Made by a program: the position numbers and the translations under genes. Positions 8,668-19,500 of a DNA stretch of 64,000 bases are shown here, piece by piece. The stretch spans positions 3,782,001-3,846,000 of the forward strand of contig NZ_FNRX01000002.1 of the NCBI RefSeq assembly GCF_900105195.1, in the 5' to 3' direction. The stretch comes from Rhodococcus pyridinivorans. GTDB taxonomy: Bacteria; Actinomycetota; Actinomycetes; Mycobacteriales; Mycobacteriaceae. The notes beneath the pieces are model-generated. The model worked only from the letters and a program-made list of their open reading frames with translations. It searched no databases and was not told the origin of the DNA. Positions within the stretch are counted from its first letter, which is position 1. Every line of letters starts with the position of its first letter.

Positions 8668-9188
8668 GCCGATCCCGCCCGGGACACGGCGCGACGGAGC
8701 GCGTCGACCGCGGCGTTGTCGAAGCCGACGAGTACGACGGTCTCCACGCCCGTCTGTGTCTCCCGGATGGTGGTGACGGCCTGCAGGGCGGCGTCGTCGA
8801 GCGGCCAGCCGTAGACGCCGGCCGAGACGAGCGGGAACGACACCGTACGGGCACCGAGATCGTGCGCGACGAGCAGACTGTTGTGGTACGCCGAACGCAG
8901 GATCCCGGATCGGTCCTCGTGCGCCGACCACACCGGGCCCACGGTGTGGATCACCCATCGCGCCGGGAGACGCCCCGCGGTTGTCGCCACTGCACGGCCC
9001 GGTTCGAGTCCGTCGGGTAGCGAGGTCGCGCGGAGTTCGCGGCAGGCCGCGAGGATCTCCGGGCCTCCGGCCCGGTGGATCGCACCGTCCACTCCCCCGC
9101 CACCGAGCAGGGAGGAGTTCGCGGCGTTGACGATCGCATCCACCGCGATGGTGGTGATGTCGCCGTGCGCGATGTCGAGAGCGGTCAC
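8658..9188 (-). CDS. Macro-domain O-acetyl-ADP-ribose deacetylase-type protein
   Basis: A single macro domain of 176 residues that binds ADP-ribose derivatives and typically removes O-acetyl or ADP-ribosyl esters. Family motifs are clear: GDITTIAVDAIVNAANSSLL near the N-terminus, GGGGVDGAIHRAGG for the diphosphate/ribose loop, HTVGPVW, and SFPLVSAGVYGWP for the second loop. A GTG start just before the fold fits the usual 170-180 residue length; upstream residues in the open frame do not match the family. It is divergent from malQ with 61 bp between. With the ADP-ribosylglycohydrolase and NrtR-like genes near 39 kb it is one of several ADP-ribose-handling genes in the window. Confidence 0.93.
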   Translation of the reverse strand: MTALDIAHGDITTIAVDAIVNAANSSLLGGGGVDGAIHRAGGPEILAACRELRATSLPDGLEPGRAVATTAGRLPARWVIHTVGPVWSAHEDRSGILRSAYHNSLLVAHDLGARTVSFPLVSAGVYGWPLDDAALQAVTTIRETQTGVETVVLVGFDNAAVDALRRAVSRAGSAQE

Positions 9189-9249
9189 CCTGTCGACCCT
9201 ATGTTCCGCACGCTGCCCCCGAGTCGTTTTGCTGGCATGATTCAGGACC

Positions 9250-11373
9250 GTGACGTCCTCGGCGAAGCTGCGCGAACTGGCCGGAAAGCACGGCATCACC
9301 ACCACCTACACGGGATGGGGGGGACACGACCACGATGTCTCCGACGAGACATTGCGGCGCGTACTCGCCGCGCTCGACGTCCCGGCCGGGACGGACGACG
9401 AGGTCGTGGCATCGCTCGCCGACTTCGACGACCGCCCGTGGCGCTGCATGCTCCCGCCCGCGCTCGTGGTCGTCGAGGGCGACGACCGGACGTTCCCGGT
9501 GCATGTGCCGCACGGCGACCCGGTGTCGGTGTGGGTCGTCGCCGAGGACGGGGCGGAGGTCGATGTCGAGCAACTCGACGTGTGGGTGGACCCGCGTACG
9601 GTCGACGGCCGGCTCGTGGGCCGCGCGACCTTCGCCGTTCCGCGGCTGTCCCTCGGCTGGCATGTCGTGCACGCCCGCAGCAACGACATCGAGGCCACCG
9701 CGGTCCTGGTCGTGACCCCGCGCCGGTTGTCGACCGCCGACCGACTGCTCGAGAAGAAGCGCTGGGGCCTTGCGGCCCAGATCTATTCGGTGCGCAGCCG
9801 CAGGTCGTGGGGCATCGGTGATTTCGCCGACCTGGCCGATCTGGCGGCGATCACGGCCGGTTACGGCGGCGACTTCGTCCTGATCAACCCCGTGCACGCG
9901 GCCGAGCCCGTGCCCCCGCACGAACCGTCGCCCTATCTGCCGTCGTCGCGGCGTTTCGTCGACCCGCTGTACCTGCGGATCGAGGATATCCCGGAGGTGG
10001 CCTACCTCCCCGCGAAACACCGCAAGGAACTCGACGAGCACGCGCAGCGCGCGGCGAAGGCGAACCGGAAGGCGCGGCGTCTCGACCGGGACGCGACCTT
10101 CCGCGCGAAACTCGACGTCCTCGAGCGCGTGTACCGGGTGCCGCTCGGCCCGGCCCGCCGCGCACGGTACGAGGCGTTCTGCGCCGAGGGCGGGCAGGCG
10201 CTCGACGACTTCGCGCTGTGGTGCGCGCTGTACGAGAAGTTCGGCGACCGCGCCGACCGGTGGGCGTCACGCGCTCCGAGCCCCGACGACCCGAAGGTCA
10301 CCCGGTTGCGCGAGCGACTGGCCTCGCGGATCGACTTCCACCGCCGGCTGCAGTGGTTGTGCGACGAGCAGCTCGCGAACGCTCAGGCTGCTTCGCTTGC
10401 AGCAGGTTCCGATATCGGAATCCTGCACGACCTCGCAGTGGGTGTCGGTCCGCACGGCGCCGACGCCTGGACGCTGGGCGACGCGCTGGCGTCGGGCGTC
10501 ACGGTGGGCGCCCCCGCCGACGACTTCAACCGCAACGGCCAGAACTGGAATCAGCCGCCGTGGCGGCCGGATCGTCTCGCGGAGCTGGGATACATCCCCT
10601 TCCGCGATGTGGTGCGCTCGGCGTTGCGGCACGCGGGTGGTGTCCGGGCCGATCACATCCTGGGACTGTTCCGCACCTGGTGGGTACCGGAGGGGATGTC
10701 GCCCGCCGACGGCGCGTACGTCCGCAGCGACCACGAGGCACTCGTCGGCATCCTGGCGCTCGAGGCGCATCGCGCCGGCGCCGTGGTCGTTGGTGAGGAC
10801 CTCGGGGTCTTCGAGGAGTGGGTGCAGGAGTATCTCGCCGAGCGGGGGATCGCCGGGACGTCGATCCTGTGGTTCGAACGCGACGAGGACTCCCCACGCG
10901 GGCCGGAAACCTACCGCACCCTGTGCCTGACCTCGGTGACCACACACGACCTCGCGCCCACCGCGGGATACCTTGCGGGCGACCACATCCGGCTGCGGTC
11001 GGAGCTCGGCCTGCTCGAAGGCGACCTCGACGCCGAACTCACCGATGCGGCGGCCGAACGCGACTCGGTTCTGGCGCTCGCGGTCGAACGGGGTCTGCTC
11101 GACGAAGGCGAGACCGACGTCGATCGCCAGGTCGAGGCGCTGCACCGGCTGATCGCGGCGAGTCCGTCTGCGCTGCTGGGCGTTTCGCTGGCAGATGTGA
11201 CCGGCGAGCGTCGCAGCCAGAACCAGCCGGGCACCGTCGACGAGTATCCGAACTGGCGGGTTCCGCTCGCCGATGCCCGCGGCAAGGTCGTGCTCGTCGA
11301 GGATCTCGTCGACCACGACGGATTCGCGCGACTGGCCCGGGCAGTCTCCGGAGACACCTCCCCGGTGGAGTGA
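9250..11373 (+). CDS. malQ: 4-alpha-glucanotransferase (amylomaltase)
   Basis: GH77 enzyme of 707 residues that transfers alpha-1,4-glucan segments between maltodextrins in glycogen/maltose metabolism in the cytosol. An actinobacterial N-terminal extension (about 1-160, with the GWGGHDHDVSDETLRRVLAA segment) precedes the barrel. Catalytic landmarks: VRADHILGLFRTWW (nucleophile Asp), VVVGEDLG (acid/base Glu) and SVTTHDLAPTAG (third carboxylate); LINPVHAAEPVPPHEPSPYL is the substrate-binding loop. The start is GTG. It is a single gene followed by a terminator hairpin shared with the convergent acyl-CoA ligase. Confidence 0.96.
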   Translation: MTSSAKLRELAGKHGITTTYTGWGGHDHDVSDETLRRVLAALDVPAGTDDEVVASLADFDDRPWRCMLPPALVVVEGDDRTFPVHVPHGDPVSVWVVAEDGAEVDVEQLDVWVDPRTVDGRLVGRATFAVPRLSLGWHVVHARSNDIEATAVLVVTPRRLSTADRLLEKKRWGLAAQIYSVRSRRSWGIGDFADLADLAAITAGYGGDFVLINPVHAAEPVPPHEPSPYLPSSRRFVDPLYLRIEDIPEVAYLPAKHRKELDEHAQRAAKANRKARRLDRDATFRAKLDVLERVYRVPLGPARRARYEAFCAEGGQALDDFALWCALYEKFGDRADRWASRAPSPDDPKVTRLRERLASRIDFHRRLQWLCDEQLANAQAASLAAGSDIGILHDLAVGVGPHGADAWTLGDALASGVTVGAPADDFNRNGQNWNQPPWRPDRLAELGYIPFRDVVRSALRHAGGVRADHILGLFRTWWVPEGMSPADGAYVRSDHEALVGILALEAHRAGAVVVGEDLGVFEEWVQEYLAERGIAGTSILWFERDEDSPRGPETYRTLCLTSVTTHDLAPTAGYLAGDHIRLRSELGLLEGDLDAELTDAAAERDSVLALAVERGLLDEGETDVDRQVEALHRLIAASPSALLGVSLADVTGERRSQNQPGTVDEYPNWRVPLADARGKVVLVEDLVDHDGFARLARAVSGDTSPVE

Positions 11374-11392
11374 CACCACACGAACACTGCGA

Positions 11393-11419
11393 CCGCCGAC
11401 CCGGATGCCGGATCGGCGG
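11393..11419. terminator. Bidirectional terminator hairpin between malQ and the acyl-CoA ligase
   Basis: A 12-bp stem (CCGCCGACCCGG with CCGGATCGGCGG, one mismatch) and ATG loop, placed between two converging genes. No strong T-tract follows on either side, as is common in actinomycetes. Confidence 0.6.
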
Positions 11420-11448
11420 CCGCTGCTCGGGTACGCGCCCCTAAAGGA

Positions 11449-13251
11449 TCACTTCGCGTACAGAGCGTCGATCTCGTGGGCGAAATGCTCGGTGACAACG
11501 TTGCGCTTGATCTTCAGCGTCGGTGTGAGCTCACCGGACTCCTCGGTGAGATCGCGGTCGAGAATGGCGAACTTCTTGATCGCCTCGCTGTGCGAGACGA
11601 GGGTGTTGGCGTCGTCCACGATGGTCTGCATCGCGTCCCGCAGCGTGGCGTCGTGGCGCAGGTCCGCGATCGTCGCACCGCTGGGCTTGCCGTTCTCGGT
11701 CTTCCAGTTCTCGAAGACGTCCGGGTCGACGGTCACCAGAGCGGTGACGAAGCTGCGTCCGTCGCCGACGACGACGGCCTGGGAGACGAGGGTGTGCGAC
11801 CGCATGCGGTCCTCGATCGGCCCGGGTGAGACGTTCTTGCCGCCGGCGGTGATGATGAGGTCCTTCTTGCGCCCGGTGATGGACAGGTAGCCGTCCTCGT
11901 CGAGCGAGCCGAGGTCGCCGGTGCGGAACCAGCCGTCGTGGAAGGCACCGGCAGTGGCCTCGTCGTTGCGCCAGTAGCCGTCGAAGACGACCATGCCGCG
12001 CAGCTCGATCTCGCCGTCATCCGCGATGCGCGCCGAGTTCCCGCCCATGGGACGCCCGACGGTGCCGATCTTCTGCGCACCGGGCGTGTTCACGCTGTGT
12101 GCGGCCGTGGTCTCGGTGAGGCCGTAGCCCTCGTAGATCGGCACGCCGACGCCGCGGAAGAAGTGACCGAGACGGGCACTCAGGGCACCGCCGCCGGAGA
12201 TCGCGTACCAGCACTCGTTGCCCATGGCCTCGCGCAGCTTGGAGTAGACCAGCTTGTCGGCGAGGGCGCGCTTGGCCTTCAACGTGAAGGTGGGGCCGCC
12301 GTGGTCGAGCGATTCGCTGTAGGCGATGGCGGTGCGCTCGGCGAAATCGAAGATCGCCGCTTTGACCGGTCCGCCGGCCGCCGCCTTGCCCGCTGCCGCG
12401 TCACGCACCTTCTCGAAGACGCGCGGCACACCGAGGATGATGTTCGGCGAGTACCGGGCGAACTGCGCGGAGACGGTCGAGAAGTCCGCCCAGTGAGCCT
12501 GCGCCGTGCCTGCTTCGAAGAGCGCGAGCGACACCGCGCGCGCCAGCACGTGCGCGAGGGGCAGGAAGGTCAGGCCGCGGTTGCCGGGCTTGGCGACGAT
12601 ACCGATGTCCGAGGTGAGGATGGACCGGACCTCGGCGAGGAAGTTGCGGTGGGTGAGCATGCAGCCCTTGGGTCGCCCGGTGGTTCCCGAGGTGTAGACG
12701 AGGGAAGCCAGGCCGCCGGAACGGATTCCGGCCAGACGCGTGGTGATCTCGGCGTCGTCGACCTCGGCACCATCGGCCGCAAGCGTGTTCACCGCGCCGT
12801 CCTCGATCTGCAGGATGCGACGGAGGGTGTCGGGCATGTCGACGAAGAGCTTCTCGTGCCGCGCGGTTTCGACGACAGCGAGGACGGCCCCGGAGTCCTG
12901 GAGGATCCAGCGAATCTGCTCGGTGGACGAGGAGTCGTAGATCGGTACCGACACCGCGCCGGCCGTCCAGATCGCGTAGTCGAACAGCGACCACTCGTAG
13001 CGGGTGGCCGAGAGCAGCGCGACACGATCGCCGGGCTGCACACCGTTGGCGATCAGGCCCTTTGCGACGGCCTTCACTTGGTCGGCGAACTGCTGCGCAG
13101 TGACCGCGACCCAGTCGTCACCCTGCGGCCGGGAGTACATCACGCGGTGCGGAGTCTTCTCCGCATGGGTGAACACCGTGTGGACGACCGATTCGTCGTC
13201 ACCAATGGTGAACGGGGCCGGGGTCGAGTACTCACGCACTGCAATCTCCAT
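11449..13251 (-). CDS. fadD15: Long-chain fatty-acid--CoA ligase, FadD15 type
   Basis: AMP-forming ligase of 600 residues that activates fatty acids to acyl-CoA through an acyl-adenylate. The phosphate-binding motif is [13 protein letters not shown], the FACS/A8 region is [20 protein letters not shown] followed by LIITAGGKN, and YEGYGLTET is the A5 motif. Length and sequence follow the mycobacterial FadD15 group. The ATG lies inside the end of the MarR gene (20-bp overlap), so translation is coupled and the ligase is probably under MarR control. It most likely acts in the cytosol feeding beta-oxidation or lipid synthesis. The exact chain-length preference cannot be read from sequence. Confidence 0.93.
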   Translation of the reverse strand: MEIAVREYSTPAPFTIGDDESVVHTVFTHAEKTPHRVMYSRPQGDDWVAVTAQQFADQVKAVAKGLIANGVQPGDRVALLSATRYEWSLFDYAIWTAGAVSVPIYDSSSTEQIRWILQDSGAVLAVVETARHEKLFVDMPDTLRRILQIEDGAVNTLAADGAEVDDAEITTRLAGIRSGGLASLVYTSGTTGRPKGCMLTHRNFLAEVRSILTSDIGIVAKPGNRGLTFLPLAHVLARAVSLALFEAGTAQAHWADFSTVSAQFARYSPNIILGVPRVFEKVRDAAAGKAAAGGPVKAAIFDFAERTAIAYSESLDHGGPTFTLKAKRALADKLVYSKLREAMGNECWYAISGGGALSARLGHFFRGVGVPIYEGYGLTETTAAHSVNTPGAQKIGTVGRPMGGNSARIADDGEIELRGMVVFDGYWRNDEATAGAFHDGWFRTGDLGSLDEDGYLSITGRKKDLIITAGGKNVSPGPIEDRMRSHTLVSQAVVVGDGRSFVTALVTVDPDVFENWKTENGKPSGATIADLRHDATLRDAMQTIVDDANTLVSHSEAIKKFAILDRDLTEESGELTPTLKIKRNVVTEHFAHEIDALYAK

Positions 13252-13720
13252 CGTTCTGGTCGGGAGTCCGGTCGTCGGAATCGATTCCTGCGCGGAAGCG
13301 GCGCAGGAGATCCACGAAGCGTTCGAGTTCGTTCTCGTCCCAGCCCTCGAGGCCGGCGCGGACGTCGTCGAGACGACGCACGACCGCACCTTCGAGAACT
13401 GTCGCTCCGTGGTCGGTGAGCCGGAGCGGATGTCCGGCACGTGCCGGACCCGTCCCCGCCTCGACCCAGCCCGCATCGACGGCGTGACGCAGTTGGCGCG
13501 ACACGGTCGAGCGGTGGACACCGAAGACCTCGGATATGTCGGTGGCGCGGCAGCCCGGATTTCGGGAGATGAAGCCGAGAAGCGAATGCTGGACCAGCGA
13601 GAGTCCGCTGTCCTGCGTTCGTGCTCCGGACGTCAGGAAGCGCACGAGAAGCACGAACTCCTCGTATACGCGGGCAACGCCGTCCGCAGACGGCCGCCGG
13701 GCCTGCCGATTGTGTTGCAC
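13232..13720 (-). CDS. MarR family transcriptional regulator
   Basis: Winged-helix regulator of 162 residues. The DNA-binding part is SRNPGCRATDISEVFGVHRS followed by TVSRQLRHAV, with the wing GPARAGHPLRLTDHG. It overlaps the acyl-CoA ligase gene and probably regulates it, perhaps in response to a fatty acid or acyl-CoA. The start is taken as GTG at 13720: a TATAGT -10 element ends 6 nt upstream, which would give a leaderless mRNA, and the open frame beyond it holds the promoter. The dyad GTTGC-N5-GCAAC covers the start codon, as expected for autorepression. A longer product from an ATG 33 bp upstream is less likely. Confidence 0.88.
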   Translation of the reverse strand: MQHNRQARRPSADGVARVYEEFVLLVRFLTSGARTQDSGLSLVQHSLLGFISRNPGCRATDISEVFGVHRSTVSRQLRHAVDAGWVEAGTGPARAGHPLRLTDHGATVLEGAVVRRLDDVRAGLEGWDENELERFVDLLRRFRAGIDSDDRTPDQNDGDCSA

Positions 13721-13732
13721 AGGGCAACTATA
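13714..13732 (-). promoter_or_regulatory. Leaderless promoter with overlapping MarR operator
   Basis: On the minus strand TATAGT (13732-13727) is followed after 6 nt by GTG, a typical leaderless arrangement. The perfect 15-bp dyad GTTGC-ACAGG-GCAAC occupies 13714-13728, so a bound MarR dimer would cover the -10 element and transcription start. No good -35 was found, and other dyads may exist in the coding region. Confidence 0.55.
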
Positions 13733-13895
13733 AACGCGAGTGAGGCACGGCACGAATCCGCGCGGTGTCCTGCCGATTTCCGGCCTGCCTCTCCACAGCC
13801 CGTGCGCGCACCCGGTGAACTCGTCCGCCCCGCTCGGCGTTCACCGGGCTAGCCTGTCTGTCCGTACGGCGTCAGCACTCGGGAGAAGAGGTCGG

Positions 13896-15425
13896 ATGGG
13901 CGAACACATCGGTCGCGACCTGTTCCGTCATCTCGTCGCCGACGAAGCGGACGAGTACCTCGCGGTGATGGACTGCTTCACCGACCTCCTGCTCGCCGAT
14001 CTGTCCGCCGACGATATCGCGGTCTCGTGTGCGCGGCGCGGGGTGGCGCTCGACATCGCGGTCGTCGATGCCCGGTGTCGCAGCCTGGTCCGGTGGGGCA
14101 ATCTCGCACTCACCAGCGGCGGAACCGACGGTGGCGGCTCCCACCGGCGGAGCGCTCCCGAGACCGCCTCGACCGAGGTCCGTGCCCGATACCGGCCGAC
14201 ACCGGCCGGGCTGCGGGTGCACCGCGAGACCGGCAGGCTTCTCTCCACCTCCGACGACGTGCGCGGCGTGGCACGCGTGTCGCTCCGTTGTGTCGCGGAC
14301 GGGCTCGCCCGCATCGAGGAGCTGCTGGTGGACGACGGGAACGTGCCCGATCGGGACGAGCTGGCCGCCCACGTCACCGCCCTGTTCGCGCACCACCGGA
14401 TGTTCACCGACAGCGTCGCCGATTTCTATTCGCACCTCGCCGAGATCCTGAGCCGTCTCGAGCACTCCGGCCGTCCCGAACACTCATCCGATCGCGAACG
14501 CGCCGGGGCGGTCGACGATCACGCGGAGACCAAGAACCTGCTCCTCGACTACGTCGACGTCATCGGTTCGGACGTCGAGCGCCTCGCCCCTCTCGTCGCC
14601 GGCAGGCTCGACCGGATCAGGCCGCGTCTGGACTCCCTGCTCGCCGCGTTGCGCGAGTCCGGCCTGCCGAACACCGTGCCCGGGTCCCCCGGTCGCCGTC
14701 GCACCGACTGGGACGAACTGGCGCAGTGGTACGCCGAGGACGCCGGCCCGCGCCGCGTGCGCGAGGCAGCGGCGGAGGCGCTGAACCGGCTGCTCGTGCG
14801 CACTCGGCGGATCATGGCGAGCACGCCGGGCTTCTCGCACCGCGCAGATCTCCTGCGCCTGGCCCGGTGGTTCACCGAGTCCTCCGACGAGCAGGGCCAC
14901 CGGTTGTTCGCCGCGACCTTCGGTGCCTTCCCGAGCCGGCACCTGCTGCTCGGCCCCGACGAGCCCGACCCGCGAGTGGGTGCAGGCACGTCGTGGTGGC
15001 GGGCCGATCCCGTCGTCGTGCCCGTGTCGTTGCGCGAACGCGGCGACCACACGTCCCTCGGGGCCGTCGGCCGACTCCCCGATTCGATGCCCGGCCGGGT
15101 CCGGGCCGACGAACTCGCCCGGCGAGAGTCGCGCCGCCGCTCCGACGCCGTCGCCGAACTGAGTGCGGCGGGCGACCTGCACGGAGCGGACCTGTCGGCG
15201 GAGGCGCGCGACGTCCTGCTCGACGTCCTCGCCGCCGCGCTCGCGGGCCACCTCACCACCGACGGTCCGGTGCAGGTGGACGATCCCGATCTCGGGTTGT
15301 CGCTGACGGCGGAGCCCGGCGCCGACACCGTGGTGCACTCCCCCGACGGCGATCTCACCGTGCACGGTTTCTCGTTGCGCACGTCGGTCACGGCATCGCT
15401 CGATCACAGTGCGGCGGCGCCATGA
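13896..15425 (+). CDS. jetA: Wadjet/Ept SMC-defence subunit JetA (DUF2397, MukF-like kleisin)
   Basis: Kleisin-like subunit of a type II Wadjet (EptABCD-like) SMC complex, 509 residues. The whole protein matches the TIGR02677/DUF2397 pattern: an N-terminal winged-helix-like part (DLFRHLVADEADEYLAVMDC), a long helical middle (DYVDVIGSDVERLAPLVAGR) and a C-terminal portion with TSWWRADPVVVPVSLRERGD. It should bridge JetC heads and bind JetB. The ATG has GGGAGAAGAGG upstream. Its stop overlaps the jetB start (ATGA). As part of the known system it helps the complex recognise and act on small circular plasmids. The family call rests on sequence style and on synteny with the two genes after it. Confidence 0.88.
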   Translation: MGEHIGRDLFRHLVADEADEYLAVMDCFTDLLLADLSADDIAVSCARRGVALDIAVVDARCRSLVRWGNLALTSGGTDGGGSHRRSAPETASTEVRARYRPTPAGLRVHRETGRLLSTSDDVRGVARVSLRCVADGLARIEELLVDDGNVPDRDELAAHVTALFAHHRMFTDSVADFYSHLAEILSRLEHSGRPEHSSDRERAGAVDDHAETKNLLLDYVDVIGSDVERLAPLVAGRLDRIRPRLDSLLAALRESGLPNTVPGSPGRRRTDWDELAQWYAEDAGPRRVREAAAEALNRLLVRTRRIMASTPGFSHRADLLRLARWFTESSDEQGHRLFAATFGAFPSRHLLLGPDEPDPRVGAGTSWWRADPVVVPVSLRERGDHTSLGAVGRLPDSMPGRVRADELARRESRRRSDAVAELSAAGDLHGADLSAEARDVLLDVLAAALAGHLTTDGPVQVDDPDLGLSLTAEPGADTVVHSPDGDLTVHGFSLRTSVTASLDHSAAAP

Positions 15426-16567
15426 GCACCTCGTACGCGAGCACGGTGTCCGGGGACGTCTCCGGTCGGCGGGACGCGGCGCGGGCGCTGCTGCAACAGC
15501 CGATCGTCACCGCCGCGAGCGAACGGGAGACCTTCGACCTCGTTCGGCGCCACGCCCCGGCCCTGAAGTCGATGTTCGCCGACCGCCTCGGATACCGGCT
15601 CGTCGTCGAACCGACCTTCGCCCGTCTGATCAAGGCACCGCTCGGGCCCACCTCACCGCACCGGGCGCTCCGCCACGCCGACGGCACCGAGTTCGGCGCG
15701 ATCACCTACGCGTGTCTCGCGCTGGTGTGCGCGGCACTGCTCGAACCCGGGACCGGCGAGAGGGTGTCCGTCGACGACCTGCTCGAGCAGGTGCGCGCCG
15801 ATGCGCGCGAGAACGGGATCGTGTTCGGCGACCCGGTGTCCGAGGAGCGGAACCTCGCTGCGGCCCTGCGCGTCCTCGAGGAATGGGGCGTGATCGCCGA
15901 GTCCGGTCACGGGGACGAGGTGAGCGGCGACGAGGTGAGGGGCGACGGGCCGCATCTCGACGTCCACCGCGACCTGCTCTCCCAGCTGCTCGACACTCCC
16001 CTCCATGGGATGCCCGGTCCCGCAGCGGCACTCGCACGTCATGAGCACGAACCCGCCGCTCTCCGCCTGTACCGCAGGCTCGTCGAGGACCCGTTCGTCG
16101 CGCGCGACGAACTGGACGACGAGTCGGCGACGATCCTCGCCCGCGACCGGCACGAGCTCGCCCGGATGCTGGAGAACGACTTCGGCCTCGTGCTCGAGGT
16201 GCGTGCCGAGGGCGCGCTCGCGTACGACCCGGCCGGCGTGCTCACCGACGAGGCGTTCCCGGGGTCGGGCACCCTGAAGCACGCCTGCCTGCTGCTCCTG
16301 GCCGAACTCACCGAACGGTTCGGCGACTCGGCGGCGACCACATTGCACGTCGACGCGCACATCCTCGACTCGGTTCTCGCCGATCTCGCCGCCGTGCGTT
16401 CCCGCACCTGGAAGAGCATCTACGTCCGCGATTTCGCGCTCCTGCGCCGGGACGTCGTGGCTCTGCTCTTCCGGCTCGGGCTGGCGCGACCGCACGAGAA
16501 CGGACTCGAACTGACCGCACCCGCCGCCCGCTACCGCCCCGTCCCCGCCGAAAGCAAGTGTCGATGA
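15422..16567 (+). CDS. jetB: Wadjet/Ept SMC-defence subunit JetB (DUF2398, MukE-like)
   Basis: KITE-type winged-helix subunit of 381 residues, TIGR02678/DUF2398 family. Recognisable blocks are DLVRRHAPALKSMFADRLGY and LVVEPTFARLIK near the N-terminus, FGAITYACLALVCAALLEPG, the ERNLAAALRVLEEWGVIAE helix-turn-helix, LARDRHELARMLENDFGLVL, and a C-terminal wing TWKSIYVRDFALLRRDVVAL. It should bind the JetA kleisin. Both ends overlap neighbours by ATGA, so JetA, JetB and JetC are made in a coupled ratio. A duplicated GDEV motif around residues 164-171 is a minor slippage insert. Confidence 0.9.
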   Translation: MSTSYASTVSGDVSGRRDAARALLQQPIVTAASERETFDLVRRHAPALKSMFADRLGYRLVVEPTFARLIKAPLGPTSPHRALRHADGTEFGAITYACLALVCAALLEPGTGERVSVDDLLEQVRADARENGIVFGDPVSEERNLAAALRVLEEWGVIAESGHGDEVSGDEVRGDGPHLDVHRDLLSQLLDTPLHGMPGPAAALARHEHEPAALRLYRRLVEDPFVARDELDDESATILARDRHELARMLENDFGLVLEVRAEGALAYDPAGVLTDEAFPGSGTLKHACLLLLAELTERFGDSAATTLHVDAHILDSVLADLAAVRSRTWKSIYVRDFALLRRDVVALLFRLGLARPHENGLELTAPAARYRPVPAESKCR

Positions 16568-19500
16568 CCCACTCGTCCGACCCGTCCGCCCTCGACGAGA
16601 ACTCTCCACCCCGTTTCCCGGATCGCTGGCGTCTCCACCGCGCCGGCATCGTGAACGTGTGGCACTACCTGGACGTCGAGTTCGTCCTGTCCGGTGGGCG
16701 GATGATCCTGCGCGGCACCAACGGATCGGGGAAGTCCCGCGCCCTCGAGATGTTGCTGCCCTTCCTGCTCGACGCCGACCGCAGGCGCATGGACGCGACG
16801 GGCGCCGCGAAGGTCGATCTCGACGAACTCATGCGTACCGGGGCCTCGGACACCACCGACCGTGTCGGCTATCTCTGGCTCGAACTGGCGCGCCCCAGCG
16901 GACATTTCACCGTCGGGGCGCAGGTCCGGCACCGCGCCGACGCCCGTCGCAGCGACGTGCACTTCTTCACGACACCTTTGCGTGTCGGCACCGAGTTGCA
17001 CCTCGTCGATGACGCCCGCATCCCGCTCTCGCGGGAGCGACTCGCCGAACTCATCGGTGCCGACAACCTCACCCGTGATCCGGAGCGGCATCGCGAGACC
17101 GTGCGGAAGTCGGTGTTCGGCCTGCACGCGGAGACGGGACGCGAACGCTACGACGGCCTGCTGCAACTGCTGCACACCCTGCGCTCACCCGATGTCGGCC
17201 ACCGCATCGACGAGGGACGCCTCCCTCAGATCCTGTCGGATGCGCTGCCACCTCTGACGGAGAACATGCTCGCCGAAGCGGGAGGTCGCCTCGACCTGCT
17301 CGGTGACACCCGTCAGGAACAGGTCCGTCTCGAAGCGGCGCACGCACACGTGCTGCGGTTCCACGAGGTGTACCGGCAGTACGCTGCGGATCTGCTGCGC
17401 GCCGGCGCCGAGACCGCGCGCGACCTCGCGCAGCGGGTCGTCGAGACGCGACGCGCACTCACCGTCGCGGAAGCCGAGGCGGCCGACCTCGACGCGCAGG
17501 CCGCCGCCGCGGACACCCGCCTGAAGGAGCGCCGCGACCAGGTCGCCGAACTCGACCGCGCGATCCGCGGACTCGAGACCCACGAGATGTTCCGGTCCGC
17601 GGACGATCTCGCGCAGCGCCAGCTCGCCGTCGATGCGCTCCGCCGCGCCGCCGAGCACGCAACCGCCGCCGCCGATCGCAGCCGCATGCAGGAACGGCGC
17701 CACACCGACCACGCGGCCCGCCTCCTCGACGAACTGACCTTCTCGGTCACGCGTGCCGCGAGACGGCTTGCGACGGTAGGTCGCGACCTGCTGTCGGTGG
17801 GTCTTCCGCACGACACCGCGCCGACCACGCTGCACTTCTCCGCCGACCGTCCACCCGCTGTGCTCGAGCCCGTGCGCACCGGCATCGACGACACCACCGA
17901 GCAGGTGGTGCGGCCGGTGGTCGCGACGGTCTCCCTCGACGCCGGGCACGTCGACGAGGTCCGGGACGCGATCCTGCGTGCCGCCGAGGCGACCCGTCGC
18001 CGGCGGGACCAAGCGGGTCGGCGACTGCTCGAGGCGCGTCGACTCGACGCCGCCGCGCATGCGGTCCGGGAAGCCGAGGCGGCGGCCGACCGCGCGGCCC
18101 GCGACGCCGAGCAGCGTGCCGTCGAGGCCGCCGAGACGGATGCCGGTGTCGGTGCGGCCGCCGCCGGTCTGCAGCACCGGTGGCGCGAGTGGATCACCGC
18201 CGACCGCACGACGGCTCTGCTGCCGGAACTCGATCGGGATCGGGTCATCCTGATGCGCCGACTGTCCACGCGACTCGACGCACTGATCGACTCGTCCCCC
18301 ACCGACGCCGGGGACACGGACTCCGAGGACGTCGACGTCGATTCGGCACTCGCCGAGCTGGATTCGCTGCCCACGACCGCCGCTCGGTCCGCCCTGAGCG
18401 ACCTCGCCGGCGCCCCGGCCGAGCGCGAGCGCCGCGAACGTGAGGCGCGGACCGCGCGCGAGGACCTCGTCCGCGAACAGGCGGCACTCGACGCGATCGG
18501 CGAGGGACCGGAACAGGCGCCCTGGCACGTGCGCACCGACGGTGTCCCCCTGTGGCGGGCGGTCGAGTTCGTCGACACCCTCGGGGACGACGATCGCGCC
18601 GGAATCGAGGCGGCGTTGCTCTCCGCGGGTTTCCTCACCGCCACGGTCGACGGCGAGGGCCGCTTGCGTGCGCTCGGCGGCCAGGTCCTCGTCTCGCCGC
18701 GCGGTGAACCACCGGCGCAGCCCCTGTCGACGGTCCTGCGTCCCGACCCCGAGGCCGACGTACCGCGCCCGGCGATCGAGGCGGTCCTCAACACGATCGG
18801 ATTCGAGGACGCCACCGCGGTGGCCTCGGTCTCACGGGACGGCCGCTGGCACAACGGAGTTCTGCGCGGGCGCCACACCGCCGAGGCCCCGCGCAGCATC
18901 GGCAGTCCTGCCCGGGAGGCCGCAACCGCGGCACGTCGGGTGCGTCTCGACGAGATCCGCGCCGAACTCATCCGGATCGACCTGGCGGTGGAACAGCTGC
19001 GCGTCGACTATCCCGACGCGGCGCACCGGCGGGCGGAGATCGACGCACACCTGTCGACCGCGCCGACCTCACACGCTCTGCGCGCCGCGCTCGAACGACG
19101 TCGGCACGCGTACGCGCACGTGCGGTCCGCGGCGAACACCGCGGTGGAACTGCGCGAGCGGGCGACGACGCTGCGTGCTCGCTGGACCGCCGAGCTCGAC
19201 GCACACCGCACAGCGTGCGAGCACTTCGGCGTGCCCGGCGATGTTCCGGAACTCGAGGCGCTGGTCGCCGGATGCGCCTCCGCAGAGACACTGTGCACCG
19301 AGCTGGCACGCGATCTCGGTGACGTCCTTGCTGCCCACGTCCGGTTCACGGATGCCGCCGAACGGTGCGTGCAGGCCACCGCCGAGCGGATCGACTCGGA
19401 GGAGATCGCCGAATCGTGCCGCTACGAATGGCACGCGAAGGCCGCGGTGGTCGCTGCCCAGACCGCCGCTGTCGACGTCGACGCCGCCGACCTGGCGCAG

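Noticed and set aside
14027..15421. Arg-rich plus-strand frame inside jetA that continues into jetB
   Set aside because: The jetB frame is simply open upstream; the translation over jetA is Arg/Pro-rich noise and the ATGA overlap marks the true jetB start.
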